Shown here piece by piece: positions 1 to 8,228 of a DNA stretch of 8,228 bases (the first letter of the stretch is position 1; each line of letters opens with the position of its first letter). Where the stretch lies: NCBI GenBank assembly GCA_947178235.1, contig CAMWXQ010000034.1, forward strand, positions 1-8,228, written 5' to 3'. A program made the position numbers and the translations under genes. A model generated the notes under the pieces. The model did not search any database and was not told the origin of the DNA. It was given only the letters and a program-made list of their open reading frames with translations. The stretch comes from an uncultured Muribaculaceae bacterium. Its GTDB lineage: Bacteria; Bacteroidota; Bacteroidia; Bacteroidales; Muribaculaceae.

Positions 1-1325
1 ACCTTGAAGAGATCTTCGAGCTCATCTATCGGGATGCCGGGGCCGCTGTCTGCAACGATGAACTGGCTCACGGTCGCCGAACGCTTCTTGTAGGTCACGG
101 TTATCTTTCCACCCTTCGGGGTGAACTTGGTCGCATTGTCCACGAGATGTTCGAGAATCTTGCGTACCTCGGCGGCAGGGATTGTCGCAAACCCGCGGGC
201 ACCTTCGAGGCGGATGGTCGCGCCGGGTTGCAGGTTGGGGCGGAACTCATCGACGATACCCCCAAGGAAGGTTTCGAGATTGACACTCTCCATACCCTCG
301 CCCACGGGGACGGCGGGGGCTGCGTCCACCTCAGAGAACTCCTCTACCTTGCGCACATATCGGCGGATGTCGTCGACGGCGCTGTTGTCGGGGTCTGCCG
401 ACCCGAGGCGTTCGAGCGCGGGCTCGATCGAGGAGGACATGTTCTGCATCATCGCGCTCTTCTCAGCCGACCGCTGCTCGGCCTCGATTTTCTCGCGTGC
501 CATGCGGCGGTTCTTGCGGCGGATGCGCTGGTAGAAGTAGGTTCCGACGGCGAGCACACCCACGGCCACACCGAAGAGGGCGATGAAGATGGTCATGAGC
601 GAGGTGCGCTTGGCGATGGTCGAATCCTTCTTGGCGATGGTCTCGTCGGCCTCCTCCATCATCGATTTGGCCTTCTGCAACTCCGATGCCTCATTGGCGG
701 CCTCGATCGAGTCGCTCCAACGCATATACTGGTCATATGTGCGGTCCACGAGCAGAGCGTCGCCCGACGACACAGCCTGTGAGATCAGTTCCTTATAAGC
801 CTTGTCGGCCGAGGAGTAGTCCGTCGAGTTCTCGTACTGCTTGATGAGGCGCGCTATACAGTGGTCACCCTGCTGCACATTGCCCACGGCGTAATAGTAC
901 TTGGCCTCGGTGAAGAGCATATCCGTAGCGATGTCGCGCGAGTTGGCCTTGCGTGCATACTGGCCCATCTTGCGCAGCCACACCTCGGCCTGGGCATTGT
1001 TTTTGAGTGCATCATATATGTCGAAACGCGCCTTGGCCGTATAATAATAAGGTATAGGGAGCGAATCGGGTGTCACGTCGCGTTCCGCCATCGTCTTCTC
1101 CATGCCCGAGAGCAGTTTGAGGCCTCCGTCATAATTGCGGGCAGCCATGCAGGCATGTACAGCCTTGGCGGCCGAGCGGGCAGCCGAAGCATACTCGTGT
1201 GCGGCCATCTGCGAGTTATAGGCCTTGACGGCATTGTTGAAGTCGGTCTGTACATCGGCCTGGACGGCTGAGGGCACAAGACAGGCCACGAGGCCAAGGA
1301 TGAGTGAGAGAAAGCGGGTACGCAT
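1..1325 (-). CDS. Membrane sensor histidine kinase-like protein with helical periplasmic domain, 3'-truncated by window edge
   Basis: The gene starts at an ATG with no Shine-Dalgarno, and 441 codons are visible before the edge. Residues 1-23 form a signal peptide ending VQA-D; an LVAC stretch at 12-15 also resembles a lipobox, so lipoprotein processing is not excluded. Residues 24-240 are helical and look like degenerate TPR hairpins, presumably periplasmic. One membrane segment lies at about 243-264, followed by a basic, charged linker helix (265-290) and a DHp-like helical pair (291-335). The HATPase_c domain begins near 350, with an N-box around N397 (LVDNATKF) and a G1 box DSGPGIP at 426-432; the G2 box and anything later lie outside the window. 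The family normally reads QNMSHEIRTPL at the H-box. Here the aligned segment is QNMSSSIEPAL, so S298 replaces the phosphoacceptor histidine. ATP binding looks retained; autophosphorylation on this site looks lost. No response regulator is visible. The kinase-family assignment is firm; the signal sensed is unknown. Confidence 0.85.
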   Translation of the reverse strand, partial: MRTRFLSLILGLVACLVPSAVQADVQTDFNNAVKAYNSQMAAHEYASAARSAAKAVHACMAARNYDGGLKLLSGMEKTMAERDVTPDSLPIPYYYTAKARFDIYDALKNNAQAEVWLRKMGQYARKANSRDIATDMLFTEAKYYYAVGNVQQGDHCIARLIKQYENSTDYSSADKAYKELISQAVSSGDALLVDRTYDQYMRWSDSIEAANEASELQKAKSMMEEADETIAKKDSTIAKRTSLMTIFIALFGVAVGVLAVGTYFYQRIRRKNRRMAREKIEAEQRSAEKSAMMQNMSSSIEPALERLGSADPDNSAVDDIRRYVRKVEEFSEVDAAPAVPVGEGMESVNLETFLGGIVDEFRPNLQPGATIRLEGARGFATIPAAEVRKILEHLVDNATKFTPKGGKITVTYKKRSATVSQFIVADSGPGIPIDELEDLFK

Positions 1326-1416
1326 GGTGAGAAGTATTAAAAGAACTGATGAATGTTAAGAAAGTTGAACGTGTTTGTACTCCCATAACGTCGCCGCCTC
1401 CGCGATTGTTCACATG

Positions 1417-1461
1417 ATGGCTATATTAGCTATTTTAGCTACTGTAGCCAAATTAGCTATT
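1417..1461. repeat. Five 9-bp tandem units containing a 33-bp imperfect palindrome
   Basis: Five consecutive 9-bp units start at 1417, 1426, 1435, 1444 and 1453, with consensus TTAGCTATT (ATGGCTATA, TTAGCTATT, TTAGCTACT, GTAGCCAAA, TTAGCTATT). Within them, 1418-1450 is an inverted repeat: arm TGGCTATATTAGCTA, centre TTT, arm TAGCTACTGTAGCCA, with 13 of 15 positions pairing. A shorter perfect palindrome, GCTAC-T-GTAGC, sits at 1438-1448. The array lies 92 bp upstream of the sensor-kinase start and just past the gpmI terminator. It could be an operator array or a hairpin in the kinase leader. No T-run follows the hairpin on the minus strand, so a terminator is unlikely. The function is not known. 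Confidence 0.7.
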
Positions 1462-1465
1462 CTAC

Positions 1466-1499
1466 AAAAAACGCCCCCCGCGATGTCGCGGGGGGGCGT
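1466..1499 (-). terminator. Intrinsic terminator of gpmI
   Basis: Read on the minus strand, a GC-rich hairpin is followed directly by six U. The arms are 1474-1482 and 1487-1495, nine pairs almost all G-C, with loop ATGT. The stem extends by about three pairs past a bulged G at 1496. It begins about 21 bp after the gpmI stop codon. There is no T-run on the plus-strand side, so it is directional. It separates gpmI transcription from the downstream sensor-kinase gene, which therefore probably needs its own promoter or read-through. Confidence 0.92.
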
Positions 1500-1519
1500 A
1501 TATATAGGTGTACCCTATC

Positions 1520-3034
1520 TTATCCGATCAGCGGTGTGCCGGTCATCTCGGCGGGCTGAGGGATACCCATGATTTTGAGGATCGTGGGGGCGACGTCGGC
1601 CAGACGGCCGTCGGCGACGGTGGCATCCTTGCGGTCGGTCACATAGATGCAGGGCACGGGGTTGAGCGAGTGAGCGGTGTTGGGGGTGCCGTCGGCATTG
1701 ATTGCATTGTCGGCATTGCCGTGGTCGGCGATGATGATCACCTCGTAACCGGCCTTCTTCGCAGCCTCGACGGTGTCGCGGACACACTCGTCGACAGCTT
1801 TCACTGCCTTGCAGATGGCCTCATAGACACCGGTGTGGCCCACCATGTCGCCGTTAGCATAGTTGACGACGATGAAGTCATACTTCTCCTCCTCGATCGC
1901 CTTCACGAGCTGGTCCTTGACCTCGTATGCGCTCATCTCGGGTTTGAGGTCGTATGTAGCGACCTTGGGCGAGGCCACGAGGATACGCTCCTCACCCTCG
2001 TAGGGCGCCTCGCGGCCGCCGTTGAAGAAGAAGGTCACGTGGGCATACTTCTCGGTCTCGGCTATGTGGAGCTGCTTCTTGTCGAGCGAGGAGAGGTACT
2101 CGCCGAGGGTGTTGTCGACATTCTCCTTCGGGAAGAGGATGTGCACGCCGGTGAAGGATGCGTCGTAGGGGGTCATGCAATAATATTGGAGACCGGGGAC
2201 AACCTTCATGTCTGCCTCGGGGATGTCGTGCTGGGTGAGTGCGACGGTGAGCTCCTTGGCGCGGTCGTTGCGGTAGTTGAAGAAGATGACTGCGTCGCCG
2301 GGCTTGATGGTGCCGTCGACGGTGGCATTGTTGATGGGCTTGATGAACTCGTCGGTCACGCCCTCGTCATAGCTCTTCTGCACGGCCTCGACCATATCGG
2401 TGGCCTGGGTGCCCTCACCCTTGACGAGCAGGTCATAGGCGACCTTGACGCGCTCCCATCGCTTGTCGCGGTCCATGGCATAGTAGCGGCCAATGATGGA
2501 TGCTATCTTGCCGGCGCTCTTGGCACAGTGGTCGCGCAGGGCTTCGATGAATCCCTTGCCCGAGCGGGGGTCGGTGTCGCGGCCGTCCATGAAGCAGTGG
2601 ATGTAGACCTCTTCGAGACCATACTCCTTGGCGATGTCACAGAGGGCATAGAGGTGATCGAGCGACGAGTGTACGCCGCCGTCCGAGGTGAGGCCCATGA
2701 AATGGATAGCCTTCGAGTTGTCGCGGGCATAGGAGAATGCGCTGACGATCTCGGGGTTGGTGAGTATCGACCCGTCCTTGCAGGCCTTGTTGATCTTCAC
2801 GAGGTCCTGGTAGACGATGCGGCCGGCGCCGATGTTGAGGTGGCCGACCTCCGAGTTGCCCATCTGGCCGTCGGGGAGGCCGACGTTCTCGCCCGAGGCT
2901 TGGAGCTGGCTGTGGGGGTATGTCTCTACCAGGGAGTCCCAGTAGGGGGTGGGGGTGGAGAAGATGGCGTCACCCTTCGAGTGATTGCCGATTCCCCATC
3001 CGTCGAGAATCATTAACAATGCTTTCTTAGCCAT
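1520..3034 (-). CDS. gpmI: 2,3-bisphosphoglycerate-independent phosphoglycerate mutase
   Basis: This cytoplasmic glycolysis/gluconeogenesis enzyme interconverts 3- and 2-phosphoglycerate using two Mn2+ ions and a phosphoserine intermediate. The 504 residues match the usual family length of about 505-515. The start at [14 protein letters not shown] is preferred over an in-frame ATG 36 bp upstream (MCPVKRN...), because family members begin at this point and the upstream ATG overlaps the likely promoter. The catalytic serine is S61 in GNSEVGH. One metal site is D11, S61, D437 and H438 (ADHG). The other is D396, H400 (GDMVGH) and H455 (NTAHS). Further conserved substrate-site segments are H122, DGRDTDP at 150-156, R183/R189, RNDR at 255-258 and K329. 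All are intact, with a constant offset from the Geobacillus stearothermophilus enzyme (S62, D403, H407, D444, H445, H462). The gene is divergent from nuoA and appears monocistronic, with its own -7 box and terminator. Confidence 0.98.
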   Translation of the reverse strand: MAKKALLMILDGWGIGNHSKGDAIFSTPTPYWDSLVETYPHSQLQASGENVGLPDGQMGNSEVGHLNIGAGRIVYQDLVKINKACKDGSILTNPEIVSAFSYARDNSKAIHFMGLTSDGGVHSSLDHLYALCDIAKEYGLEEVYIHCFMDGRDTDPRSGKGFIEALRDHCAKSAGKIASIIGRYYAMDRDKRWERVKVAYDLLVKGEGTQATDMVEAVQKSYDEGVTDEFIKPINNATVDGTIKPGDAVIFFNYRNDRAKELTVALTQHDIPEADMKVVPGLQYYCMTPYDASFTGVHILFPKENVDNTLGEYLSSLDKKQLHIAETEKYAHVTFFFNGGREAPYEGEERILVASPKVATYDLKPEMSAYEVKDQLVKAIEEEKYDFIVVNYANGDMVGHTGVYEAICKAVKAVDECVRDTVEAAKKAGYEVIIIADHGNADNAINADGTPNTAHSLNPVPCIYVTDRKDATVADGRLADVAPTILKIMGIPQPAEMTGTPLIG

Positions 3035-3067
3035 AGTGGTGTATCGTTTGTTGCGTTTTACGGGGCA

Positions 3068-3075
3068 CAAAGTTA
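3068..3075 (-). promoter_or_regulatory. Bacteroidota-type -7 promoter box for gpmI
   Basis: The minus strand reads TAACTTTG, an exact match to the Bacteroidota primary sigma -7 consensus TAnnTTTG. It lies about 34 bp upstream of the gpmI ATG at 3034, which predicts a 5' leader of roughly 25 bases. I see no clear TTTG-like -33 element 19-21 bp further upstream, so the call rests on the -7 box and its position. Confidence 0.6.
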
Positions 3076-3197
3076 CGCATTTTTCCGCTCATTTCCGAGC
3101 CGCGGGCCGATTTTCTGACACGGCGTCCGATTTAAGATTTTTTAAACCCCGTGCAAAAAAGCGTGTCACTTATGCCTCGTGATTGCCGAAATTTCGC

Positions 3198-3205
3198 TAT
3201 ATTTG
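3198..3205 (+). promoter_or_regulatory. Bacteroidota-type -7 promoter box for the nuo genes
   Basis: TATATTTG matches TAnnTTTG exactly and points toward nuoA. Transcription would begin near 3212 and give a leader of about 95 bases before the nuoA ATG at 3308. The -33 region is not recognisable (only TTATG at 3170-3174, with a longer than usual spacer), so an activator may be needed. The box lies about 120 bp from the oppositely directed gpmI -7 box. Confidence 0.55.
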
Positions 3206-3227
3206 CAGTGCCGTTTGGCTCATTGTG

Positions 3228-3246
3228 TCCCGACCGATGGTCGGGA
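3228..3246 (+). promoter_or_regulatory. Hairpin in predicted nuo leader
   Basis: TCCCGACC-GAT-GGTCGGGA forms a perfect 8-bp stem with a 3-base loop. It lies about 16 bases after the predicted transcription start and about 60 bases before nuoA. No U-run follows, so it is not a simple terminator. It may stabilise the 5' end of the transcript or be a DNA operator, since it is a dyad with an odd centre. The structure is seen directly; the role is inferred. Confidence 0.5.
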
Positions 3247-3307
3247 TGCGCACTAACTTGTTGGGCCACAGTATCCTAAACCGGAAATATAAGTTTCAAC
3301 ATCATTT

Positions 3308-3676
3308 ATGATAGCACTTGAAATTCAAAATGTCACCCTCGCCTTCACGGCGCTGCTCACGGGCGTTGCCCTCGTGGCGGCCGCGCTGCTGATAGCCCGG
3401 TTGATATCTCCGAGCTCCTACAATCCGCAGAAGGGAGAGCCTTACGAGTGTGGTATCCCCACACGCGGCGAGTCGATGGCCCAGTTCAAGGTGGGCTACT
3501 ACCTGTTTGCCATCCTCTTCCTCATGTTCGATGTGGAGACAGTGTTTCTCTACCCCTGGGCGGTCAACGTCACACGCCTCGGGACCAATGGTCTCACCGC
3601 AATCGCGGTGTTTTTCTGTATCATAGTGCTGGGCCTCGTATATGCCTGGCGGAAAGGAGCGCTCGAATGGAAGTGA
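3308..3676 (+). CDS. nuoA: NADH-quinone oxidoreductase (complex I) subunit A
   Basis: This is a small membrane subunit of the proton-pumping arm, homologous to mitochondrial ND3. Its 122 residues are normal for the family. Three membrane segments lie at about 10-33, 62-83 and 96-114. The loop between the first two carries the conserved EPYECG motif (44-49) with C48, matching the ND3 loop cysteine near the quinone site. The second helix carries FDVETVFLYPW, with the conserved acidic pair D75 and E77. The ATG has no Shine-Dalgarno and an A/T-rich upstream stretch, as usual in Bacteroidota. The last 10 bases overlap the start of nuoB, so translation of the two is probably coupled. It is the first gene of the plus-strand cluster. 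Confidence 0.97.
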   Translation: MIALEIQNVTLAFTALLTGVALVAAALLIARLISPSSYNPQKGEPYECGIPTRGESMAQFKVGYYLFAILFLMFDVETVFLYPWAVNVTRLGTNGLTAIAVFFCIIVLGLVYAWRKGALEWK

Positions 3677-4278
3677 CAACCAAAGGCATGCCCTACGAGG
3701 CGTGGAAAGACAATGAATATATAGAAAAGCTCGTCCAGGAGCTGCGCGACAACGGCACCAACGTCGTCGTCGGCTCGCTCGACAAGCTCATCAACTGGGG
3801 GCGGTCCAACTCCATCTGGCCCCTCACCTTCGCCACCAGTTGCTGCGGCATCGAATTCGTGTCGCTCGGGGCCGCGCGCTACGACATGGCGCGCTTCGGA
3901 TGGGAAGTCGCGCGCGCCTCGCCCCGCCAGGCCGACTTCATGATGGTGGCCGGCACGATCGTACACCGCATGGTGCCCGTTTTCCGCCGCCTCTATGACC
4001 AGCTCGCCGAGCCCAAGTATGTGATTGCCTGCGGCAGCTGTGCAATCTCCGGCGGCCCCTTCAAGAAGAGCTACTGCGTCGCCATGGGCATCGAGGACAT
4101 CGTGCCCGTCGACGTCTTTGTCCCCGGATGCCCTCCCCGCCCCGAGGCAATGATATACGGCATCATGCAGCTCTCGCGCAAGATCAAGGTAGAGAAGTTC
4201 TTCGGCGGCGTCAACCGCAAGAAGTCCCAGGAAGAATTCCTCGCCTCGCACCCCATCCAGGAGACCACCCACGAGTGA
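3667..4278 (+). CDS. nuoB: NADH-quinone oxidoreductase subunit B, [4Fe-4S] cluster N2 protein
   Basis: This peripheral-arm subunit carries the terminal iron-sulfur cluster N2, which passes electrons to quinone at the NuoB/NuoD interface. The protein has 203 residues. N2 ligands are the tandem pair C59-C60 (TSCCGIE), C125 (GSC) and C155 (PGCPPRPE). The C60-C125 spacing of 65 equals that of the E. coli protein; C125-C155 is one residue longer, as I recall for Bacteroides NuoB. An extra cysteine, C122, precedes C125 (CGSC). The open frame extends upstream through nuoA, but homology starts here and the ATG at 3667 lies inside the last codons of nuoA, giving a 10-bp overlap in a different frame. 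A later in-frame ATG (M8) is possible but less favoured. A 52-bp spacer follows before nuoCD. Confidence 0.97.
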   Translation: MEVTTKGMPYEAWKDNEYIEKLVQELRDNGTNVVVGSLDKLINWGRSNSIWPLTFATSCCGIEFVSLGAARYDMARFGWEVARASPRQADFMMVAGTIVHRMVPVFRRLYDQLAEPKYVIACGSCAISGGPFKKSYCVAMGIEDIVPVDVFVPGCPPRPEAMIYGIMQLSRKIKVEKFFGGVNRKKSQEEFLASHPIQETTHE

Positions 4279-4330
4279 CCCTCTCCCACATACCGTCCAC
4301 AATCACATTGCAGATTCAACAACTCAGACA

Positions 4331-5962
4331 ATGGCCAATACACAGGAGAAGATAGCTAAACTGTTCCCCCAAGTCACCGTCAGCCAGGGCAACGCGGGCA
4401 TCGAGCTCACGCTCGCCGACCAGAGCCGCTGGCACGACCTGGCCTCGGCACTCCGTCATGAGCTCGGATTCGACTTCCTCGTCACCATCGCAGGCATGGA
4501 CTGGAAGGAGGAGGGCCTCGGGTGCGTATATTATATGGTGGCCAGCGACCGCCACGAGTGCCTCTCGGTGAAGGTCACCGCCACAGGTGACCGCGAGAAG
4601 CCCTACATCCAGTCGGTCTTCGACCTCTGGGACATCGCCACCATCTTCGAGCGCGAGGTCTATGACTATTTTGGCATCATCTTTGTCAACAATCCCGACA
4701 TGCGCCGCCTCTTCCTCAACATCGACTGGAAGGGCTATCCCCTGCGCAAGGACTATGACGCCGACCCCGCCACCAACCCCATATCCATCGAGAGCGAGCG
4801 CCAGACCGACTTCACCGAGTCGTGGGTCGAGAAGGACGGCAAGATCGTCAAGGAAATCAAACGCATATTCCAACCCGACGACTTCGTCATCAACATAGGC
4901 CCGCAGCACCCCGCCACCCACGGCGTGCTCCGTTTCCGCACCGCCCTCGACGGCGAGATCATCAAGAAGATCGACGTCTACCTCGGATACATCCACCGCG
5001 GCGTCGAGAAGATCTGCGAGGAGGACACCTACCCCCAGACCCTCCACTTCATGGACCGTCTCGACTACTTCTCGGGACAGATCTACCACCACGGCCTCTG
5101 TATGCTCTACGAGGAGGCAGCCGGCATCCAGGTCAACAAGCGCATCGAGGTCATCCGCGTCCTCATGGACGAGCTCTCGCGCATTGCATCGCACTGCCTC
5201 TTCATCGGCACCTACTGCATGGACCTCGGCGCAACCACCATGCTCTTCTACGCCCTGCGTGTCCGCGAGCAGATCCTCGACATCTTCGAGAAGACCTGCG
5301 GCGCCCGCATGACATTCAACTACGCTTGCATCGGCGGCGTCATGCAGGACCTCCACCCCGACTTCGTGCATGACGTACACGCCCTGCTCGATGTACTGCC
5401 CGGCAACATCAAGGAATACAACACCCTCTTCACCGGCAATGTCATCGCCCGCGACCGCATGGAGGGTGTCGGTGTCCTCACCCGCGAGGATGCCATCTCC
5501 TGGGCCGTCTCCGGCCCCAACGGCCGCGCATCGGGATGGGCATGCGACGTGCGCAAGAACTTCCCCTACGCGGTCTATGACGAGGTCGACTTCGACGAGA
5601 TCATCCTCCACGAGGGGGATGCGATGGCCCGCTTCAAGGCCCGTATCCTCGAAATGGAGCAGAGCGCACGAATCATCGCGCAGCTCATCGACAACATCCC
5701 CGAGGGAGACTATCTCGTGAAGGTCCCGAAGATGCTCAAGATCCCCGCAGGCCACTGGTTCAAGATGGTCGAGGGATGCCGCGGCACATTCGGCATCTAT
5801 CTCGAAAGCGACGGCGGCACCATCCCCTACCGCCTCAAACTCGCTCCCCCCTGCCTCCCCGCCGCAGCCGTCGTGGACCACATCACCGAGGGCGAGAAGA
5901 TAGCCGACCTCATCACCATCGGAGGCTCGATGGACTACATCGTCCCCGACATCGACCGCTGA
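4331..5962 (+). CDS. nuoCD: NADH-quinone oxidoreductase fused subunits C/D
   Basis: This is a natural fusion of the 30-kDa (NuoC) and 49-kDa (NuoD) subunits, 543 residues. Residues 1-145 are NuoC, with signature [10 protein letters not shown] (107-116) and PDMRRLFL followed by [11 protein letters not shown] (132-142). A short linker of about 40 residues leads to NuoD (185-543). NuoD starts with GPQHPATHG (190-198), whose histidines H193/H197 belong to the quinone-site loop. Y246 in MDRLDY corresponds to the quinone-binding tyrosine (Tyr87 of Thermus Nqo4). GYIHRGVEK (219-227) and the C-terminal IVPDIDR are also typical. The usual His of GHPD in NuoC is Asn here (N121). It forms the quinone chamber with NuoB. 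Fusion occurs in both enterobacteria and Bacteroidota. nuoE, nuoF and nuoG do not follow; the next gene is nuoH after a G-poor 64-bp spacer. Confidence 0.97.
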   Translation: MANTQEKIAKLFPQVTVSQGNAGIELTLADQSRWHDLASALRHELGFDFLVTIAGMDWKEEGLGCVYYMVASDRHECLSVKVTATGDREKPYIQSVFDLWDIATIFEREVYDYFGIIFVNNPDMRRLFLNIDWKGYPLRKDYDADPATNPISIESERQTDFTESWVEKDGKIVKEIKRIFQPDDFVINIGPQHPATHGVLRFRTALDGEIIKKIDVYLGYIHRGVEKICEEDTYPQTLHFMDRLDYFSGQIYHHGLCMLYEEAAGIQVNKRIEVIRVLMDELSRIASHCLFIGTYCMDLGATTMLFYALRVREQILDIFEKTCGARMTFNYACIGGVMQDLHPDFVHDVHALLDVLPGNIKEYNTLFTGNVIARDRMEGVGVLTREDAISWAVSGPNGRASGWACDVRKNFPYAVYDEVDFDEIILHEGDAMARFKARILEMEQSARIIAQLIDNIPEGDYLVKVPKMLKIPAGHWFKMVEGCRGTFGIYLESDGGTIPYRLKLAPPCLPAAAVVDHITEGEKIADLITIGGSMDYIVPDIDR

Positions 5963-6026
5963 TACCTCTCCACCTCCCAGACCAAAACCCGATCATCCAT
6001 ATCTTTTCCTTCAATCCATAGCGATT

Positions 6027-8228
<2,202 letters not shown>

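Noticed and set aside
147..782. A 211-codon plus-strand open frame, with several smaller ones nearby
   Set aside because: These are opposite the sensor kinase, whose minus-strand frame has a signal peptide, membrane helix and ATPase motifs in proper order.
1448..1457. Minus-strand GCTAATTTGG as a -7 box for the sensor kinase
   Set aside because: It does not fit TAnnTTTG (TA is one base too close or mismatched) and lies inside the repeat array. No -33 partner is seen, so no kinase promoter is assigned.
1375..1572. A 65-codon plus-strand frame with a hydrophobic repeat (MAILAILATVAKLAIL)
   Set aside because: The three-residue periodicity is just the 9-bp DNA repeat translated. The frame runs through the gpmI terminator and into antisense gpmI.
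1508..3016. A 502-codon open frame on the plus strand antisense to gpmI
   Set aside because: It lies entirely opposite an intact enzyme gene with all catalytic residues. The GC-rich, C-ending codon use of gpmI removes stops from this frame. The product is a low-complexity V/G/L/D-rich string with no domain.
3035..3070. Upstream ATG start for gpmI adding 12 residues ([12 protein letters not shown])
   Set aside because: Family members begin at M-[AS][12 protein letters not shown], and the upstream ATG abuts the predicted -7 box, leaving no room for a transcript.
3290..3297. TAAGTTTC as an alternative nuo -7 box
   Set aside because: It has one mismatch at the conserved final G, the nearest TTG is too far upstream, and it would leave almost no leader before the ATG at 3308.
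3448..3666. Upstream in-frame extension of nuoB through nuoA (73 extra codons)
   Set aside because: The extension is an out-of-frame reading of nuoA and has no similarity to NuoB. Homology begins at the ATG at 3667.
4316..5881. A 521-codon open frame on the minus strand antisense to nuoCD
   Set aside because: It has the same cause: biased codons in nuoCD avoid stops on the opposite strand. The predicted protein is acidic and repetitive, with no recognisable motif.

Overview
The window reads as chromosomal DNA of a Bacteroidota member, most likely order Bacteroidales and possibly Muribaculaceae-like; the family-level guess is inference. The support is as follows. Start codons lack Shine-Dalgarno sequences. 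Two intergenic sites match the Bacteroidota -7 promoter element TAnnTTTG. The complex I genes run nuoA-nuoB-nuoCD(fused)-nuoH with no nuoEFG. The ATP synthase beta subunit carries the insertion typical of the phylum. The sensor kinase has the TPR-periplasmic architecture common in Bacteroidales. Coding regions are GC-rich with heavy use of C-ending codons, which leaves long stop-free shadow frames on the opposite strands.

Left part, minus strand. A 5'-complete, 3'-truncated membrane sensor kinase-like gene (1-1325) lies downstream of gpmI, the cofactor-independent phosphoglycerate mutase (1520-3034). They are separated by a 194-bp gap holding a strong intrinsic terminator for gpmI and a 45-bp array of 9-bp repeats that includes a 33-bp imperfect palindrome. 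The kinase keeps its ATP-binding motifs, but the usual phosphoacceptor histidine position is serine.

Middle. A 273-bp divergent intergenic region (3035-3307) holds a minus-strand -7 box for gpmI and a plus-strand -7 box for the nuo genes. A perfect 8-bp hairpin sits in the predicted nuo leader.

Right part, plus strand. nuoA (3308-3676) and nuoB (3667-4278) overlap by 10 bp. They are followed by fused nuoCD (4331-5962), nuoH (6027-7103) and atpD (7159 to the window end). The NADH-oxidising module genes nuoEFG, which sit between nuoCD and nuoH in Escherichia coli, are absent. The next gene after nuoH is atpD, not the expected nuoI. Each of the three spacers of 52-64 bp is C-rich and nearly G-free. 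If the junction is real, proton-pumping electron transport and ATP synthesis are encoded head to tail, possibly in one transcript.

I found no mobile element, CRISPR array, tRNA or rRNA, and no clearly new multigene system. The best leads are the nuoH-atpD junction, the kinase without its histidine, and the repeat/palindrome array in front of that kinase.
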